Positions 33,877-43,447 of a stretch of DNA of 64,000 nt are shown piece by piece. Position 1 is the first letter of the stretch; each line of letters starts with the position of its first letter. The position numbers were made by a program, and so were the translations under genes. The stretch is from Bacillus sp. P14.5 (GTDB lineage Bacteria; Bacillota; Bacilli; Bacillales; Bacillaceae_B). A model generated the notes under the pieces. It was given only the letters and a program-made list of their open reading frames with translations, was not told the origin of the DNA and made no database searches. The stretch is taken from contig NZ_NIJF01000104.1 in assembly GCF_003316765.1 (NCBI RefSeq), forward strand, positions 1-64,000. Reading direction: 5' to 3'.

Positions 33877-33918
33877 CAAAAAAAGAGCCATACGGATGCG
33901 CACCGCAGGGCTCTTTAA
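33877..33918 (-). terminator. Terminator of the phosphoesterase gene
   Basis: On the minus strand AAAGAGCC and GGCTCTTT flank a GC-rich loop region, followed by a run of T. Confidence 0.8.
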
Positions 33919-33924
33919 CAATTG

Positions 33925-34758
33925 CTATTTGGAAAGAAGCGTCGCTTCAATAATTTCTGGTCTGTTAAAAAGTCTCTGCGGGATGATGCTGTTGCCCAAT
34001 CCGCGGTTCACGATCATTACAGAGCCGCCCGAATGGAATCTGCCGGCATCATACTTCGGCAGGAATCCCTGGTCAGGTGCAATCATTCCGCCGAAAAAGG
34101 GAAGCCTGAATTGGCCGCCATGGGCGTGGCCCGAGAAAATCAAGTCGAACTGCTTCTCCTGATAAAGCTGAAAATGCTCTGGGCGGTGAGCGAGAAGGAT
34201 TTGAAAACCACTCGAACCTTCCAATGGTACATAATCCAAACTTTCTTCAGTGGACATTCCAGCCGCTGGATCATCGATGCCATATATTATGATTTTGGTA
34301 TCATCTTTTTCAATTACGGTAAAATCATTCCTGAGCACTGTAACTCCCAGGCCCGCAAGTTTTTTCTCCAGTTCCTGAAAGTTCCCTGACCACCACTCAT
34401 GGTTACCGGTCACAAATAACACAGGAGCTGCTTTTACTAAACCTTCCATTAGTGTAAGGCTTGATTCTTCATCATAGTTCTTTCCGTCCACTAAATCTCC
34501 TGTGAAAACAATCAGGTCAGGCTGGGTGTGCTGCACTTTTTCAATTATCCTTTGTTGATTCTCCCCAAAGAATTTGCTGTGGAGATCAGATAGCTGAATG
34601 ATTTTATATCCATCAAATTCAGCAGGGACTTCATTAGAGGAGATATTCATTTCAGTCGTGACTATAGAATTGTTCTGCCAATATAAAAATAAGATCAACA
34701 AAATAATTGCAGCAAAGGCTGAAAGCCATTTTCGCAAAATCTTTCCTCCATCCTTCAT
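33925..34758 (-). CDS. Membrane-anchored metallophosphoesterase
   Basis: A 277-aa calcineurin-like phosphoesterase with one N-terminal membrane helix (about residues 9-27). The metal-binding motifs appear in order: LSDLHS, FTGDLVDG, VTGNHEWW, LAHRPE and GHAHGGQ. This fits the YkuE/YpbG group of membrane-anchored enzymes acting outside the cell; some relatives cleave UDP-sugar lipids or other phosphodiesters. The substrate is unknown. It is a single gene with a terminator on its downstream side and the tandem array on its upstream side. Confidence 0.92.
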   Translation of the reverse strand: MKDGGKILRKWLSAFAAIILLILFLYWQNNSIVTTEMNISSNEVPAEFDGYKIIQLSDLHSKFFGENQQRIIEKVQHTQPDLIVFTGDLVDGKNYDEESSLTLMEGLVKAAPVLFVTGNHEWWSGNFQELEKKLAGLGVTVLRNDFTVIEKDDTKIIIYGIDDPAAGMSTEESLDYVPLEGSSGFQILLAHRPEHFQLYQEKQFDLIFSGHAHGGQFRLPFFGGMIAPDQGFLPKYDAGRFHSGGSVMIVNRGLGNSIIPQRLFNRPEIIEATLLSK

Positions 34759-34782
34759 ACAATTTCGGGGCTGTTTTGTTCA

Positions 34783-34990
34783 CCAAAAGTAAAACTCACT
34801 GTCCCTTAAGTTGCTCTTCCAGTCCGTTATCCTGCCAAAAAGTGAGTCTCACTGGCCCGTAACTCCATTATGCGGTCCGTAATCCTGCCAAAAAGTGAAT
34901 CTAATTGGCCCGTAACTCCCTATTTCGGTCCGCTATCCTGCACGAAAAATAAACTCACTGGCCCGTAAACCAGTTTTCCGGGTTCTTATT
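34783..34990. repeat. Tandem array B, four ~53-bp units
   Basis: Units start at 34783, 34835, 34888 and 34941, with lengths of 52, 53 and 53. Well-preserved units read CCAAAAAGTGA...CTCACTGGCCCGTAACTCC...GGTCCG.AATCCTG. AGTGAG and CTCACT form a small palindrome in the second unit. The repeat lies between the phosphoesterase and the RsbR-like gene. It shares no clear sequence with arrays A and C, only the unit length. The rest of this 323-base gap (34991-35081) holds no recognised element. Confidence 0.85.
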
Positions 34991-35081
34991 AGAGGCTTTC
35001 CGACCTTTTCCTAAGCCGGCCGCGCAGGAAGGATAACTAAATAGGGTGCGATCCCGATGACCGCACCTCCAATTAAAGAAT

Positions 35082-35945
35082 CTAGATGTTCAAATGTTTA
35101 TCAAGTTGCTTAGCTAAATTCAATATGACTCGCTGCAGGGAGCTTTCTGTTTTCACATCAGAAAAGTCAATTCCCAACTGAACAGCTGTCATTGCGACTT
35201 CCGGACGAATGCCTGTCAGAGCTGTTTCCACCCCAATCAGGTTAAGTGATTCTATAAGCTGGAAAATTTGATGAGCGACCATTGTATCGACCATGACTAC
35301 ACCGGATAAATCAATGATCAAATACGAAATTCCGGAATCAACGCTCTGCTGCAGAGTAGTCTCCAGGATACTCTTGGCTCTTGTTGTATCGATATCCCCG
35401 ATGATAGGCAGAAGACCGATGTCTTCAGTAAGAGTGATGACTGGAGCACTCAGTTCATTGATCAACATGGATTGAGAAGAGAGTCTGTCCAAAAGGATGC
35501 TCAGAAAATTATCGGTGAAAGTTTCCATGACGTAGTCAAAGGTTGTGTTAATTTTTTTGACCCAGTGAAATACATCCTTGATGTTCACGTCGAGTTCTGT
35601 CTGGGTGGCGAATTTCTCGACATAATCAATGAGGATGGAGCGGAAGCACCCCCCGTTTCTCGTTACTTCCGTCAAAGAGGTATCAGAATTCGCTCTGTCT
35701 GATGCTGTTTGGAAGGTCCAATCCGAAATGCTCTTTTTCATTTCCTCCTCTTCCTGGAACAGGGAATCAGCAACTAGTTTCACATACTTGCCGTTTTGCA
35801 CTTTGATTTTTTCCATTACTTCTGGAGGTGCATCTGGCGAGTAATGCGAACCGGTTTTTACATTCTGGAATTTCAACCAGTCTTCAGTGAAGGAAGAAAT
35901 ATTGTCTATCAGGAATTTATATAGTGCTTCGGTTTTTGTTTTCAT
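35082..35945 (-). CDS. RsbR-family STAS-domain protein
   Basis: A 287-aa protein with an N-terminal helical sensor region (RsbRD_N-like, about residues 1-160) and a C-terminal STAS domain (about 170-280). The STAS core reads LPIIGDIDTTRAKSILETTL, YLIIDLSGVVMVDT, then VETALTGIRPEVAMTAVQLG. RsbR paralogues form the stressosome, which releases RsbT and so activates sigma-B. The threonines expected as RsbT targets can be placed in IDTT/VDT-like positions. No rsbS or rsbT lies nearby, so this is an isolated paralogue. AAGGAG precedes the ATG. Confidence 0.85.
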   Translation of the reverse strand: MKTKTEALYKFLIDNISSFTEDWLKFQNVKTGSHYSPDAPPEVMEKIKVQNGKYVKLVADSLFQEEEEMKKSISDWTFQTASDRANSDTSLTEVTRNGGCFRSILIDYVEKFATQTELDVNIKDVFHWVKKINTTFDYVMETFTDNFLSILLDRLSSQSMLINELSAPVITLTEDIGLLPIIGDIDTTRAKSILETTLQQSVDSGISYLIIDLSGVVMVDTMVAHQIFQLIESLNLIGVETALTGIRPEVAMTAVQLGIDFSDVKTESSLQRVILNLAKQLDKHLNI

Positions 35946-36283
35946 AAGTACTCCTTATATAAATAGGTATATACTCATTTTCATGAAAAGAGGAATCAAA
36001 GTCAATGAATACATGTTAGAAAAGTTTAGTGGGAATTTGTGTAAAATAATGCAGCAGTAAGTCAAATTTTTTGTTTGGTCGATGTGCTTTCCTAGCTTGA
36101 TGCAAAGCGCTTCTCTGCTAGCTGATAGAAATGCATATTTAGACATCAATTGACAATGTCAGAACATTTTTCGAATTTTTTTGTAGATAAATGTTTAAGA
36201 AGAAGAAGAAGCGGGGTAGAAGAAGAAGCAGAAGTAATTTGTAAGTTTTTTGTAATATTTATGATGTTTAGGGGGAGTAACAA
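35946..36283. other. Intergenic region before the sugar importer
   Basis: About 340 bases without a gene between divergent units. AAAGCGCTT at about 36104-36112 is the core of a cre site but the flanks do not fit, so CcpA control of the importer is only possible. A purine-rich run (36198-36240) precedes the ribosome-binding site GGGGGAG. Confidence 0.45.
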
Positions 36284-37582
36284 ATGAAGAAAAGAAGTTT
36301 AGCTATGCTTCTTTCTCTTGTTCTGCTGATTTCTGGCTTTTTAGCCGGCTGCGGTAACGATGAGGGAGCAACTGCAAATGTCACGGAAGACGGTAAAAAA
36401 GTAGTGGATTTCTGGACATTCTGGGGATCAGAAACAAGAAAGCCTATGATAGAGAAGATTATTAAGGACTTTAATGAATCTCAAGACGAGATCGTAGTGA
36501 AACATACATATCTGCCTTGGGGAGATATTTGGACTAAAAACCTTGCCTCTATCGCTGCGGGTGATCCTGCTGATGTTGTCATCAACGATATCAACTCGGT
36601 TGCCCAGAGAGCTGAAAATGACCAGGTCGAAGATTTAAGCGAATACCTTGGAGAGGATATCAAGGATCAATACTATCCTCACCTGTGGGATACGGTTGAA
36701 TATGAAGGCAAGCCATATGCAGTGCCATTCAATACGGACACACGCATGCTTTTCTACAATAAGGAAGCTTTCAAGGAAGCCGGACTGGATCCTGAACAGC
36801 CTCCTAAAACGTGGAAAGAGCTTGAGGAATATGCAGAGAAATTGGATATCAAAGACGGCGACCGCTATGAACGGGTCGGATTCTACCCGCTCTGGGGAAG
36901 CATCGGACCGAATTCATGGATGGTCAACGCCGATGAAGGCCAAAAGTTAGTTGCAGACGGAGAAGTAAATATCAACACGCCTAGGAAAGTAGAGGCCATT
37001 GAATGGATTAAGAGCTGGAAAGACAGAATCGGTGATAAAACAGTTCAAAGCTATCAGGCTGAATTTGGAAGCCAGCAGTCTAATCCTTTCATCAGCGGTA
37101 AAGTGGCGATGTGGGTCAATGTAGGTAACTTCTATACCGAGATCAAGGAATTTGGTCAGGATATGGATTTTGGTGTAGCACCTGTACCTGCTTTTGATGA
37201 AGGCAGTAAGCCATGGAGTGACGGCGGCGGATTTGTTGCTGAAATCCCTAAGGGGGCTGACAATCCGGAAGCTGCAGCAGAATTCATTAAATATTTAACA
37301 GGCGAAGAAGCTCAGAAGTATTGGGCAATGCAGAATTTTGATAATGTAGCAAATATTGCAGCTGCCGAACAAGCAGCTGAAGAGTTAGAAGGAAAAGATA
37401 AAGAAGTTTACCAGGCGACCATCGATAATCTGGAGTTCACTCAACTGCATCCAATGCCGGTTGAATACCCTGATTATCAAAATCTCCTGAATCCAAAGAT
37501 CGACGAGTTCATGATGGGCTCTCTTGAGGCAGAAGAAGCACTGAACTCTGCTCAGGAATCCGTTGAGAAAATGAAAAGGTAA
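36284..37582 (+). CDS. Sugar ABC importer, substrate-binding lipoprotein
   Basis: A 432-aa extracellular solute-binding protein (family 1, CUT1 importers). The signal peptide ends in the lipobox LAGC, with C23 as the lipid site. The mature part begins with an acidic linker, then VVDFWTFWGSE, typical of sugar-binding proteins. AAAEFIKYLTGEEAQKYW marks the C-terminal lobe. It delivers sugar to the two permeases that follow. The sugar is not evident; oligosaccharides are typical for CUT1. Confidence 0.93.
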   Translation: MKKRSLAMLLSLVLLISGFLAGCGNDEGATANVTEDGKKVVDFWTFWGSETRKPMIEKIIKDFNESQDEIVVKHTYLPWGDIWTKNLASIAAGDPADVVINDINSVAQRAENDQVEDLSEYLGEDIKDQYYPHLWDTVEYEGKPYAVPFNTDTRMLFYNKEAFKEAGLDPEQPPKTWKELEEYAEKLDIKDGDRYERVGFYPLWGSIGPNSWMVNADEGQKLVADGEVNINTPRKVEAIEWIKSWKDRIGDKTVQSYQAEFGSQQSNPFISGKVAMWVNVGNFYTEIKEFGQDMDFGVAPVPAFDEGSKPWSDGGGFVAEIPKGADNPEAAAEFIKYLTGEEAQKYWAMQNFDNVANIAAAEQAAEELEGKDKEVYQATIDNLEFTQLHPMPVEYPDYQNLLNPKIDEFMMGSLEAEEALNSAQESVEKMKR

Positions 37583-37690
37583 TTAACCATCCAGAGAGAA
37601 GGTTTTCCTTCTCTCTTTTGGTCAATGAAAAATTATTTTCATTTTTTATAATGCTCCAGCACTCGGGTTAATAAAAAGGGGGGTATTCCT

Positions 37691-38737
37691 ATGAAGGGGT
37701 CCAACGCAGAAGCAGTATCAGACTCAGCTGAATCAGGCAAACCGACCGGCCTGCACTCCGGCAATGTCAAATTAAAGAGGAAGAATGAATGGGCCGGCAT
37801 CATCAGGGCAGCCGATAAGCCGGTAAAGAAAAAAATCATGTCCAAAAAAACGAAGGATAATCTTTTTGGTTATTTATTCATCAGTCCATGGCTGCTGGGA
37901 TTCTTTGGGTTGACACTGGGGCCGATGTTATTTTCCCTGGCGGCAAGCTTTACCGATTATAATATCACCTCAAAAATGAATTTTATCGGATTTGATAACT
38001 ATAAAAAGATGTTCACAATCGATGAAATGTTTATGACGTCGCTGTGGAACACACTTTATTTTGTTCTCTTTTCTGTCCCGGCAACAACGGCGGGAGCCAT
38101 TCTCCTCGCAGTACTGCTGAATCAGAAGGTCAGGGGGATGAAATTTTTCAGGACGATTTTTTATCTGCCGTCCATTCTTTCGGGAGTAGCTGTGTATTTC
38201 CTATGGATGCAGCTTCTGAGTCCAAGCACTGGAATGATCAATACGTTCCTTGCCTGGTTTGGCATAGATGGACCGGCATGGCTGTTTGATCCTGAATGGA
38301 CCAAGCCTTCCCTGATCATTATGAAGCTTTGGAGTGTAGGAGGAGGAATGCTCCTTTATCTGGCGGTGCTTCAAGGGGTATCTAAAGAAATGTATGAAGC
38401 GGCAGAACTAGATGGAGCTAATATTTTTCATAAGTTTTTATATATAACATTGCCGATGATTACGCCAATCATTTTCTTTGATATTGTGACAAGTACAATC
38501 GGTTCGTTCCAGATTTTCCAGGAAGCTTATGTCATGACGGATAACGGCAGCGGCGGCCCGGCTAATTCATTGTTATTCTATAATCTTCATATGTGGAACA
38601 ATGCATTTGAAATTTTCGATATGGGCTATGCAACAGCCATGGCATGGTTCCTATTTGTTATCGTCCTATTCTTGACCTTCATCAATCTGAAACTTGGGAA
38701 GAAGTGGGTTTATTATGAAGGAGGGGACAGGAAGTAA
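37691..38737 (+). CDS. Sugar ABC importer permease (MalF-type)
   Basis: A 348-aa permease of CUT1 importers with six membrane helices from about residue 60. The EAA loop that contacts the ATPase reads EAAELDGANIFHKF. The polar N-terminal ~55 residues are unusually long for this family. I kept ATG 37691 because GGGGGG lies 7 bases upstream, while the internal ATG near 37838 has no site. It follows the binding protein after about 110 bases. Confidence 0.9.
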   Translation: MKGSNAEAVSDSAESGKPTGLHSGNVKLKRKNEWAGIIRAADKPVKKKIMSKKTKDNLFGYLFISPWLLGFFGLTLGPMLFSLAASFTDYNITSKMNFIGFDNYKKMFTIDEMFMTSLWNTLYFVLFSVPATTAGAILLAVLLNQKVRGMKFFRTIFYLPSILSGVAVYFLWMQLLSPSTGMINTFLAWFGIDGPAWLFDPEWTKPSLIIMKLWSVGGGMLLYLAVLQGVSKEMYEAAELDGANIFHKFLYITLPMITPIIFFDIVTSTIGSFQIFQEAYVMTDNGSGGPANSLLFYNLHMWNNAFEIFDMGYATAMAWFLFVIVLFLTFINLKLGKKWVYYEGGDRK

Positions 38738-39603
38738 TGGAAAATACAGAAAAGCTGAAATTTCATCAATCCAAAAAATTCAGGGAAAAAGCGCATAAAT
38801 TGTTCATTCTTTTCATTTTGATAGCGGGGAGCGTTGTCATTCTTTCTCCACTGTGGTGGATGATTTCAACCTCACTGAAGACACCTCAGGAAATTGCCCA
38901 GTATCCGCCGACATTCATGCCGGAAACCTTCCAGTTTTCCAACTATGTGAAAGCCTGGCAGACTGCTCCATTTACCAGGTGGACGCTTAATACATTGATG
39001 GTCGCTGCCATAGGAACGGTTGGAAGTGTATTCATTAACTCACTGGTCGCTTATGCATTTGCCAAGATTCCATTCAAAGGCAGGAATACATTATTCGTGC
39101 TGGTTTTAACCACGATGCTTATTCCTGGATTTGTTACTATGGTGCCGCAGTATATCCTGTTTTCAAAGCTTGGCTGGATCAATTCCTATCTTCCATTGAT
39201 TGTGCCTTCTTTCTTGGGAAGTGCGTTTTTCATCTTTCTGCTGAGGCAGTTTTCACTTACCATTCCCAATGAGCTCCTTGACGCAGCCGTTTTGGATGGA
39301 GCCAACCACTTGCAAATCTGGTGGCATATCATGGTGCCGCTGACGAAGCCGGCATTGATAACCGTCGCGATTTTCTCCTTCAATGGAGCGTGGAATGACC
39401 TGCTCGGGCCGCTGTTGTACCTAAACGATGAAAGCTTGTACACCCTGCAGATAGGGCTGCAGACTTTCAAAGGGCAGATGCAGACACAGTGGCACTATTT
39501 GATGTCCATGTCTGTCATGGTTCTGGCACCGGTAGTATTGTTATTCTTCTTCTTCCAAAAGCACTTTATTGAAGGATCCAATATATCTGGTGGAATCAAA
39601 TAA
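38737..39603 (+). CDS. Sugar ABC importer permease (MalG-type)
   Basis: A 288-aa permease with six helices, partner of the preceding permease. Its EAA loop is DAAVLDGANHLQIWWHI. The ATG shares one base with the stop of the previous gene, so they are coupled. No ATPase gene lies in the operon. In Bacillus such importers use a shared ATPase (MsmX), which must be encoded elsewhere. A terminator follows. Confidence 0.93.
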   Translation: MENTEKLKFHQSKKFREKAHKLFILFILIAGSVVILSPLWWMISTSLKTPQEIAQYPPTFMPETFQFSNYVKAWQTAPFTRWTLNTLMVAAIGTVGSVFINSLVAYAFAKIPFKGRNTLFVLVLTTMLIPGFVTMVPQYILFSKLGWINSYLPLIVPSFLGSAFFIFLLRQFSLTIPNELLDAAVLDGANHLQIWWHIMVPLTKPALITVAIFSFNGAWNDLLGPLLYLNDESLYTLQIGLQTFKGQMQTQWHYLMSMSVMVLAPVVLLFFFFQKHFIEGSNISGGIK

Positions 39604-39612
39604 TAATAGAAC

Positions 39613-39649
39613 AGAAAGAAGAAGCTGCCACGCCAGCTTCTTCTTTTTG
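39613..39649 (+). terminator. Terminator of the sugar importer operon
   Basis: GAAGAAGCTG and CAGCTTCTTC form a stem with a 6-base loop, followed by five T. Confidence 0.9.
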
Positions 39650-39756
39650 TATTCTGACTTTAACACTTTAAAGCGTGAAGTATTGCTTAGACAACACTTT
39701 TTCCTATAGAATTGTAGCTACATAACTTTAAGGTGTTTATTGGAGAGAGTGAATGC

Positions 39757-40518
39757 ATGGAAAAACAAATGGAGATTAAATATGACATCATGGAGGTTTG
39801 CCTTCTTGCCGGGAAGATCATGCTGCAGAGCGGGGCGGAAACCTACAGGGTGGAAGATACAATGATGAGGATTGCAGCCTCTTTCGGTATTAGGGAGTCC
39901 CACAGCTATGTTACCCCGACAGGAATCATCTTTTCTATTGAAACATCAGAGCCAACGAAAACAAAACTGATCCGGATTTCAGAGAGAACGACAGACTTGA
40001 AGAAAGTTACGGTGGTGAACAGTATATCGAGAAGGATCAGCAGCGGAGACCTGTCTGTTGATCAAGCGTATGAACTCCTGGAAGAGGCTGACGCTGCTAC
40101 CATGCCGTTTCCATTTTATATTCAGATTCTGGCGGCTGCCATTGCCAGCGGCTGTTTTCTGATTATGTTCCAAGGAAGCTGGCATGATTTCCTTCCGGCT
40201 GTCGTTACAGGGGGAGTTGGATTTCTGAGCTTGATTTACTTTCATAAAGTAGTGCCGATTAAGTTCTTCGCTGAGTTTCTGGCATCTTTCACAATTGGGG
40301 TGCTGTCATTCGGATTTATTTGGAGCGGTATCGGATTTGAACTGGATAAAATCATAATCGGATCCGTCATGCCGCTTGTTCCAGGCCTTCTCATTACAAA
40401 TGCAGTAAGGGATCTAATGGCGGGACACCTGGTTTCCGGGTTATCCAAGGGGGCTGAAGCCTTTTTGACGGCTTTTGCAATAGGATCTGGGATTGCGATT
40501 GTTTTTACTTTTGTGTGA
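39757..40518 (+). CDS. Threonine/serine exporter, ThrE N-terminal-type subunit
   Basis: A 254-aa protein of the ThrE (DUF1212) family: a cytosolic N-terminal part with AGKIMLQSGAETYRVEDTM, then five membrane helices from about residue 115. Family members export threonine or serine. Many Firmicutes, as here, split ThrE into a large and a small protein; the small one follows. I chose ATG 39757 because GGAGAG lies 9 bases upstream; an earlier in-frame GTG at 39733 has no site. Confidence 0.9.
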   Translation: MEKQMEIKYDIMEVCLLAGKIMLQSGAETYRVEDTMMRIAASFGIRESHSYVTPTGIIFSIETSEPTKTKLIRISERTTDLKKVTVVNSISRRISSGDLSVDQAYELLEEADAATMPFPFYIQILAAAIASGCFLIMFQGSWHDFLPAVVTGGVGFLSLIYFHKVVPIKFFAEFLASFTIGVLSFGFIWSGIGFELDKIIIGSVMPLVPGLLITNAVRDLMAGHLVSGLSKGAEAFLTAFAIGSGIAIVFTFV

Positions 40519-40639
40519 GCATGTCTCAAGGGCGGAAATTAACAGTACCATTATCTAAGTTACATGAGCAAGGTACCTGTATCAAGCAAGAACACTGAGC
40601 CATTGGGAAGTATATTAGCAAAAGGAGATGGTCGGCAAA

Positions 40640-41086
40640 GTGTATATTATAGAACAAGTTATCACGAGCTTTATTGCTTCTGCGGCATTTGGCATCATTT
40701 TTAATGCGCCGCGGGAATCTTTGATTAAGTGCGGAAGCGTCGGGATGTTCGGCTGGATCATTTATATAGTGATGACAATGAACGATATGGATATCGTCCT
40801 GGCAACTGTTACAGCATCATTTCTTGTGGCGGTCCTGAGCCAGATTTACTCAAAAATTTACCGCACCCCCATTATCATTTTTAGTGTAGCCGGCATCATT
40901 CCCCTTGTTCCGGGAGGGATGGCTTATGACGCGATGAGAAATTTTGTGCAGAATGACTACAATTCGGCTATCAATTTAGCCGCCAAAGCCTTTATGATTT
41001 CAGGGTCTATTGCTATTGGGCTTGTCTTTTCAGAAGTGATCAACCAGGTCATTAGGAAACGAAAATTAAGCACTTTAAAGAGCTGA
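40640..41086 (+). CDS. Threonine/serine exporter, ThrE C-terminal-type subunit
   Basis: A 148-aa membrane protein (ThrE_2/DUF3815 type) with four or five helices and the conserved IIPLVPGGMAYDAM stretch. It completes the split exporter with the preceding gene. Two starts are possible. ATG 40628 lies directly against the AAAGGAG site, which is too close, so I prefer GTG at 40640; its product begins MYIIEQVITSF. It ends 20 bases before the NUDIX gene. Confidence 0.85.
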   Translation: MYIIEQVITSFIASAAFGIIFNAPRESLIKCGSVGMFGWIIYIVMTMNDMDIVLATVTASFLVAVLSQIYSKIYRTPIIIFSVAGIIPLVPGGMAYDAMRNFVQNDYNSAINLAAKAFMISGSIAIGLVFSEVINQVIRKRKLSTLKS

Positions 41087-41105
41087 AGCAAGAGGAGGAA
41101 AGCGA

Positions 41106-41732
41106 ATGGATCAAGAAACTCTAACCGTATTTAATGATGAAGGAGTTCCCGTCGGGGCTGCCCCCCGTGATGAGGTTCACCGGAAGGGTTACTGGCATGA
41201 AACTTTTCATTGCTGGTTTATTCAAAGAAAAGAAAGTATCAATTATCTCTACTTTCAACTTCGAAGCTCCAGCAAGAAAGATTACCCCAATCTGCTGGAT
41301 ATCACAGCAGCCGGCCATATACTCTCTCATGAAACCATTGAGGAAGGAATCAGGGAAGTGAAAGAAGAGACAGGCATAGAAATTTCTTTTGAAAATTTAG
41401 TTCCCATCGGAATTATTCCTTATGAAATTATTACAGAGAACTTTATTGATAGAGAAAGGGCTCACCTTTTCCTATTTGACTTCACGGGAAACATGGAGGA
41501 CTTCTTACTTCAACAAGATGAGGTATCCGGCATATTACGGGCAGAATTTAACCAGTTTGAAAAGTTGATCGAAGGCACGGCAGATTTCGTTAATTTAGAA
41601 GGCTTCCAGATTGCATCAGACGGAAAGAAAGAAATGACAGCCATAATAGCTGAAAAGAAAGACTTTGTGCCACATGAGGATTCATACTACCAGGGAGTTC
41701 TGGAAAGCATACACAGCTACTTGGACAGATAG
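41106..41732 (+). CDS. NUDIX hydrolase (IPP-isomerase-like subgroup)
   Basis: A 208-aa NUDIX protein beginning ETLTVFNDEGVPVGAAPRDEVHRKGYWH, the layout shared with isopentenyl-diphosphate isomerase and YfcD-like enzymes. The NUDIX box runs GHILSHETIEEGIREVKEE and continues TGIEI. The C-terminal 60 residues carry the extra region of the subgroup. The substrate is unknown. AGGAGG precedes the ATG. Short spacing after the ThrE genes suggests one transcript. Confidence 0.88.
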   Translation: MDQETLTVFNDEGVPVGAAPRDEVHRKGYWHETFHCWFIQRKESINYLYFQLRSSSKKDYPNLLDITAAGHILSHETIEEGIREVKEETGIEISFENLVPIGIIPYEIITENFIDRERAHLFLFDFTGNMEDFLLQQDEVSGILRAEFNQFEKLIEGTADFVNLEGFQIASDGKKEMTAIIAEKKDFVPHEDSYYQGVLESIHSYLDR

Positions 41733-41744
41733 AAACATGTTAAG

Positions 41745-41774
41745 TACCGCCAATCACTTGGCGGTGCTTTTTTG
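41745..41774 (+). terminator. Terminator after the NUDIX gene
   Basis: ACCGCC and GGCGGT form the stem with an 8-base loop, followed by six T. Confidence 0.88.
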
Positions 41775-42106
41775 TGCAGAAAAAATTAAACTCTGTTGAA
41801 AACAATTACCTATGTTATCTGCGCCAAGCGTAAAGGGGTTCAAATAACCTAGGGCTGACCACCTGCGCCTTGCTTTAATCTTAACCGGCTGTGCGTTCCC
41901 AGCAAGAGAGCCCAGTGGGTTTGAAATCATACGTTTGATTAACACCTCTTCATTAAAACTTCCCAGCCTGTACATAGATTGTTAATAATTTCGTAATAAT
42001 TTCCCTTTAAGATGAAATCAAGCATCAAGAGACAGCAGATTAACTAACATAAACTTTTACAAATCAGCAGATAAAATAGCTTGAACAATATAGAGGAGGA
42101 AATAGA
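41775..42106. other. Intergenic region before htrA
   Basis: About 330 bases with no supported gene. The central part, 41818-41930, is richer in G+C than its surroundings. On the minus strand it contains an open frame with a striking RRRWSALGYLNPF stretch but no ribosome-binding site. It may be a repeat or gene relic. The AT-rich part (41970-42010) probably carries the htrA promoter. Confidence 0.45.
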
Positions 42107-43384
42107 ATGTTTGAACAAAACAATCAAAATAATGAAGAAGTACAGCACACTGTATCACCACAATCCGAAACCGAAGACCCCGTCAAAGAAGAAAGACAAA
42201 GATCCGAGAAACAGAATAAGAGATCTAAAGGAAGAGGATTTCTATCCACTGTTGGTGCCGGGGTCATAGGTTCTGTCCTGACACTGACGGTTCTGCCGCA
42301 AACGGACTATTATCAAAATCTCGCTGAGGAGAGTATCCAGAATGCAGCTATAACTCAGCAGGCGGAAACTTCACAAACAGCTGGAATTAATGCGAGCAAT
42401 GTCTCTACAGGAGGAGATATTGCCAACATCGTAGAGGGCGCTTCAAAGGCAATAGTAGGCATTGTAAACTATCAGGAGCAAAATAGCCGTTACAATGGAG
42501 TGTCCCAGGAAGCCCAAGCCGGAACAGGATCAGGTGTCATTTTCAAGAAAGAGGGTGACCATGCCTATATCATCACCAATAATCATGTTATTGAAGGTGC
42601 TTCAAACGTAGAGGTGTCCCTCCATGACGGTGAAAAGACAAAGGCAGAGCTGATCGGGGCCGATTCGTTGACAGATCTTGCGGTGCTGAAGATTGATAGT
42701 AAATATGCAGACAACCTGCTGGAGGTCGGAGATTCCAATGGACTGCGTGCCGGTGAGCAAGTCATCGCAATCGGAAATCCGCTTGGTCTTGATTTATCGA
42801 GAACCGTAACACAAGGAATTGTAAGTGCTGTGGATCGTACGATTTCGGTTCCGACATCTGCGGGCGAATCCGAACTGAATGTCATACAGACGGATGCAGC
42901 CATCAATCCAGGTAATAGCGGCGGTGCTTTAATCAACAGCAAGGGCGAATTGGTCGGAATCAACAGCTTGAAGATAAAAACTTCAGGGGTAGAAGGGCTT
43001 GGATTTGCGATCCCAAGTAAAGAATTCCTTCCGATTGTCAACGAAATCATCGATACCGGAAAAGTGGAGAGGCCTTATATCGGGATTGGAATGACAAGTC
43101 TTGCGGATGTCCCCCGGAATTATTTAGAAGAGCTTCCGAATGGAGTTAAAGCTGGAGTCATTGTCGCTAATATCGACGAAACATCTGCGGCAGCAGAAGC
43201 CGGCATCAAAGCAGGGGATGTTATCACAGAATTAAATGGACAATCAGTTGAAACACCGGCAGATTTAAGGAGGCAGTTATATTCTGACCTTAAAGTGGGA
43301 GATGAGGCAGACATGACAATTTACCGCGGTTCTGAAAAACTGTCCATCAGTTTGACTCTTACAAGCAATAGCATGATCAACTAA
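42107..43384 (+). CDS. htrA: HtrA-like membrane-anchored serine protease
   Basis: A 425-aa S1C protease. The acidic, polar N-terminus (about 1-44) is cytosolic, followed by one membrane helix (about 47-65), a trypsin-like domain outside the cell, and a PDZ domain (about 320-410). The triad is visible: H in ITNNHVIEG, D in LTDLAVL and S in NPGNSGGALIN. It degrades or refolds misfolded exported proteins. Bacillus has up to three paralogues (HtrA, HtrB, HtrC/YyxA), so the letter is not certain. A PrsA-like foldase follows, and a two-component system lies nearby. Confidence 0.93.
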   Translation: MFEQNNQNNEEVQHTVSPQSETEDPVKEERQRSEKQNKRSKGRGFLSTVGAGVIGSVLTLTVLPQTDYYQNLAEESIQNAAITQQAETSQTAGINASNVSTGGDIANIVEGASKAIVGIVNYQEQNSRYNGVSQEAQAGTGSGVIFKKEGDHAYIITNNHVIEGASNVEVSLHDGEKTKAELIGADSLTDLAVLKIDSKYADNLLEVGDSNGLRAGEQVIAIGNPLGLDLSRTVTQGIVSAVDRTISVPTSAGESELNVIQTDAAINPGNSGGALINSKGELVGINSLKIKTSGVEGLGFAIPSKEFLPIVNEIIDTGKVERPYIGIGMTSLADVPRNYLEELPNGVKAGVIVANIDETSAAAEAGIKAGDVITELNGQSVETPADLRRQLYSDLKVGDEADMTIYRGSEKLSISLTLTSNSMIN

Positions 43385-43447
43385 TTAAATTTTTCAGGTG
43401 CTTTGACTAATCACAACAGACACCATTTATTAAAGGAGAGCGATAAC

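Noticed and set aside
36101-36114. cre site before the sugar importer
   Set aside because: Only the nine central bases fit; the outer TG and CA are absent, so I mention it but do not call it.
41754-41975. Minus-strand frame of 73 aa with RRRWSALGYLNPF
   Set aside because: No ribosome-binding site and it runs into the terminator of the upstream gene. It may be a repeat relic and deserves only a similarity search.
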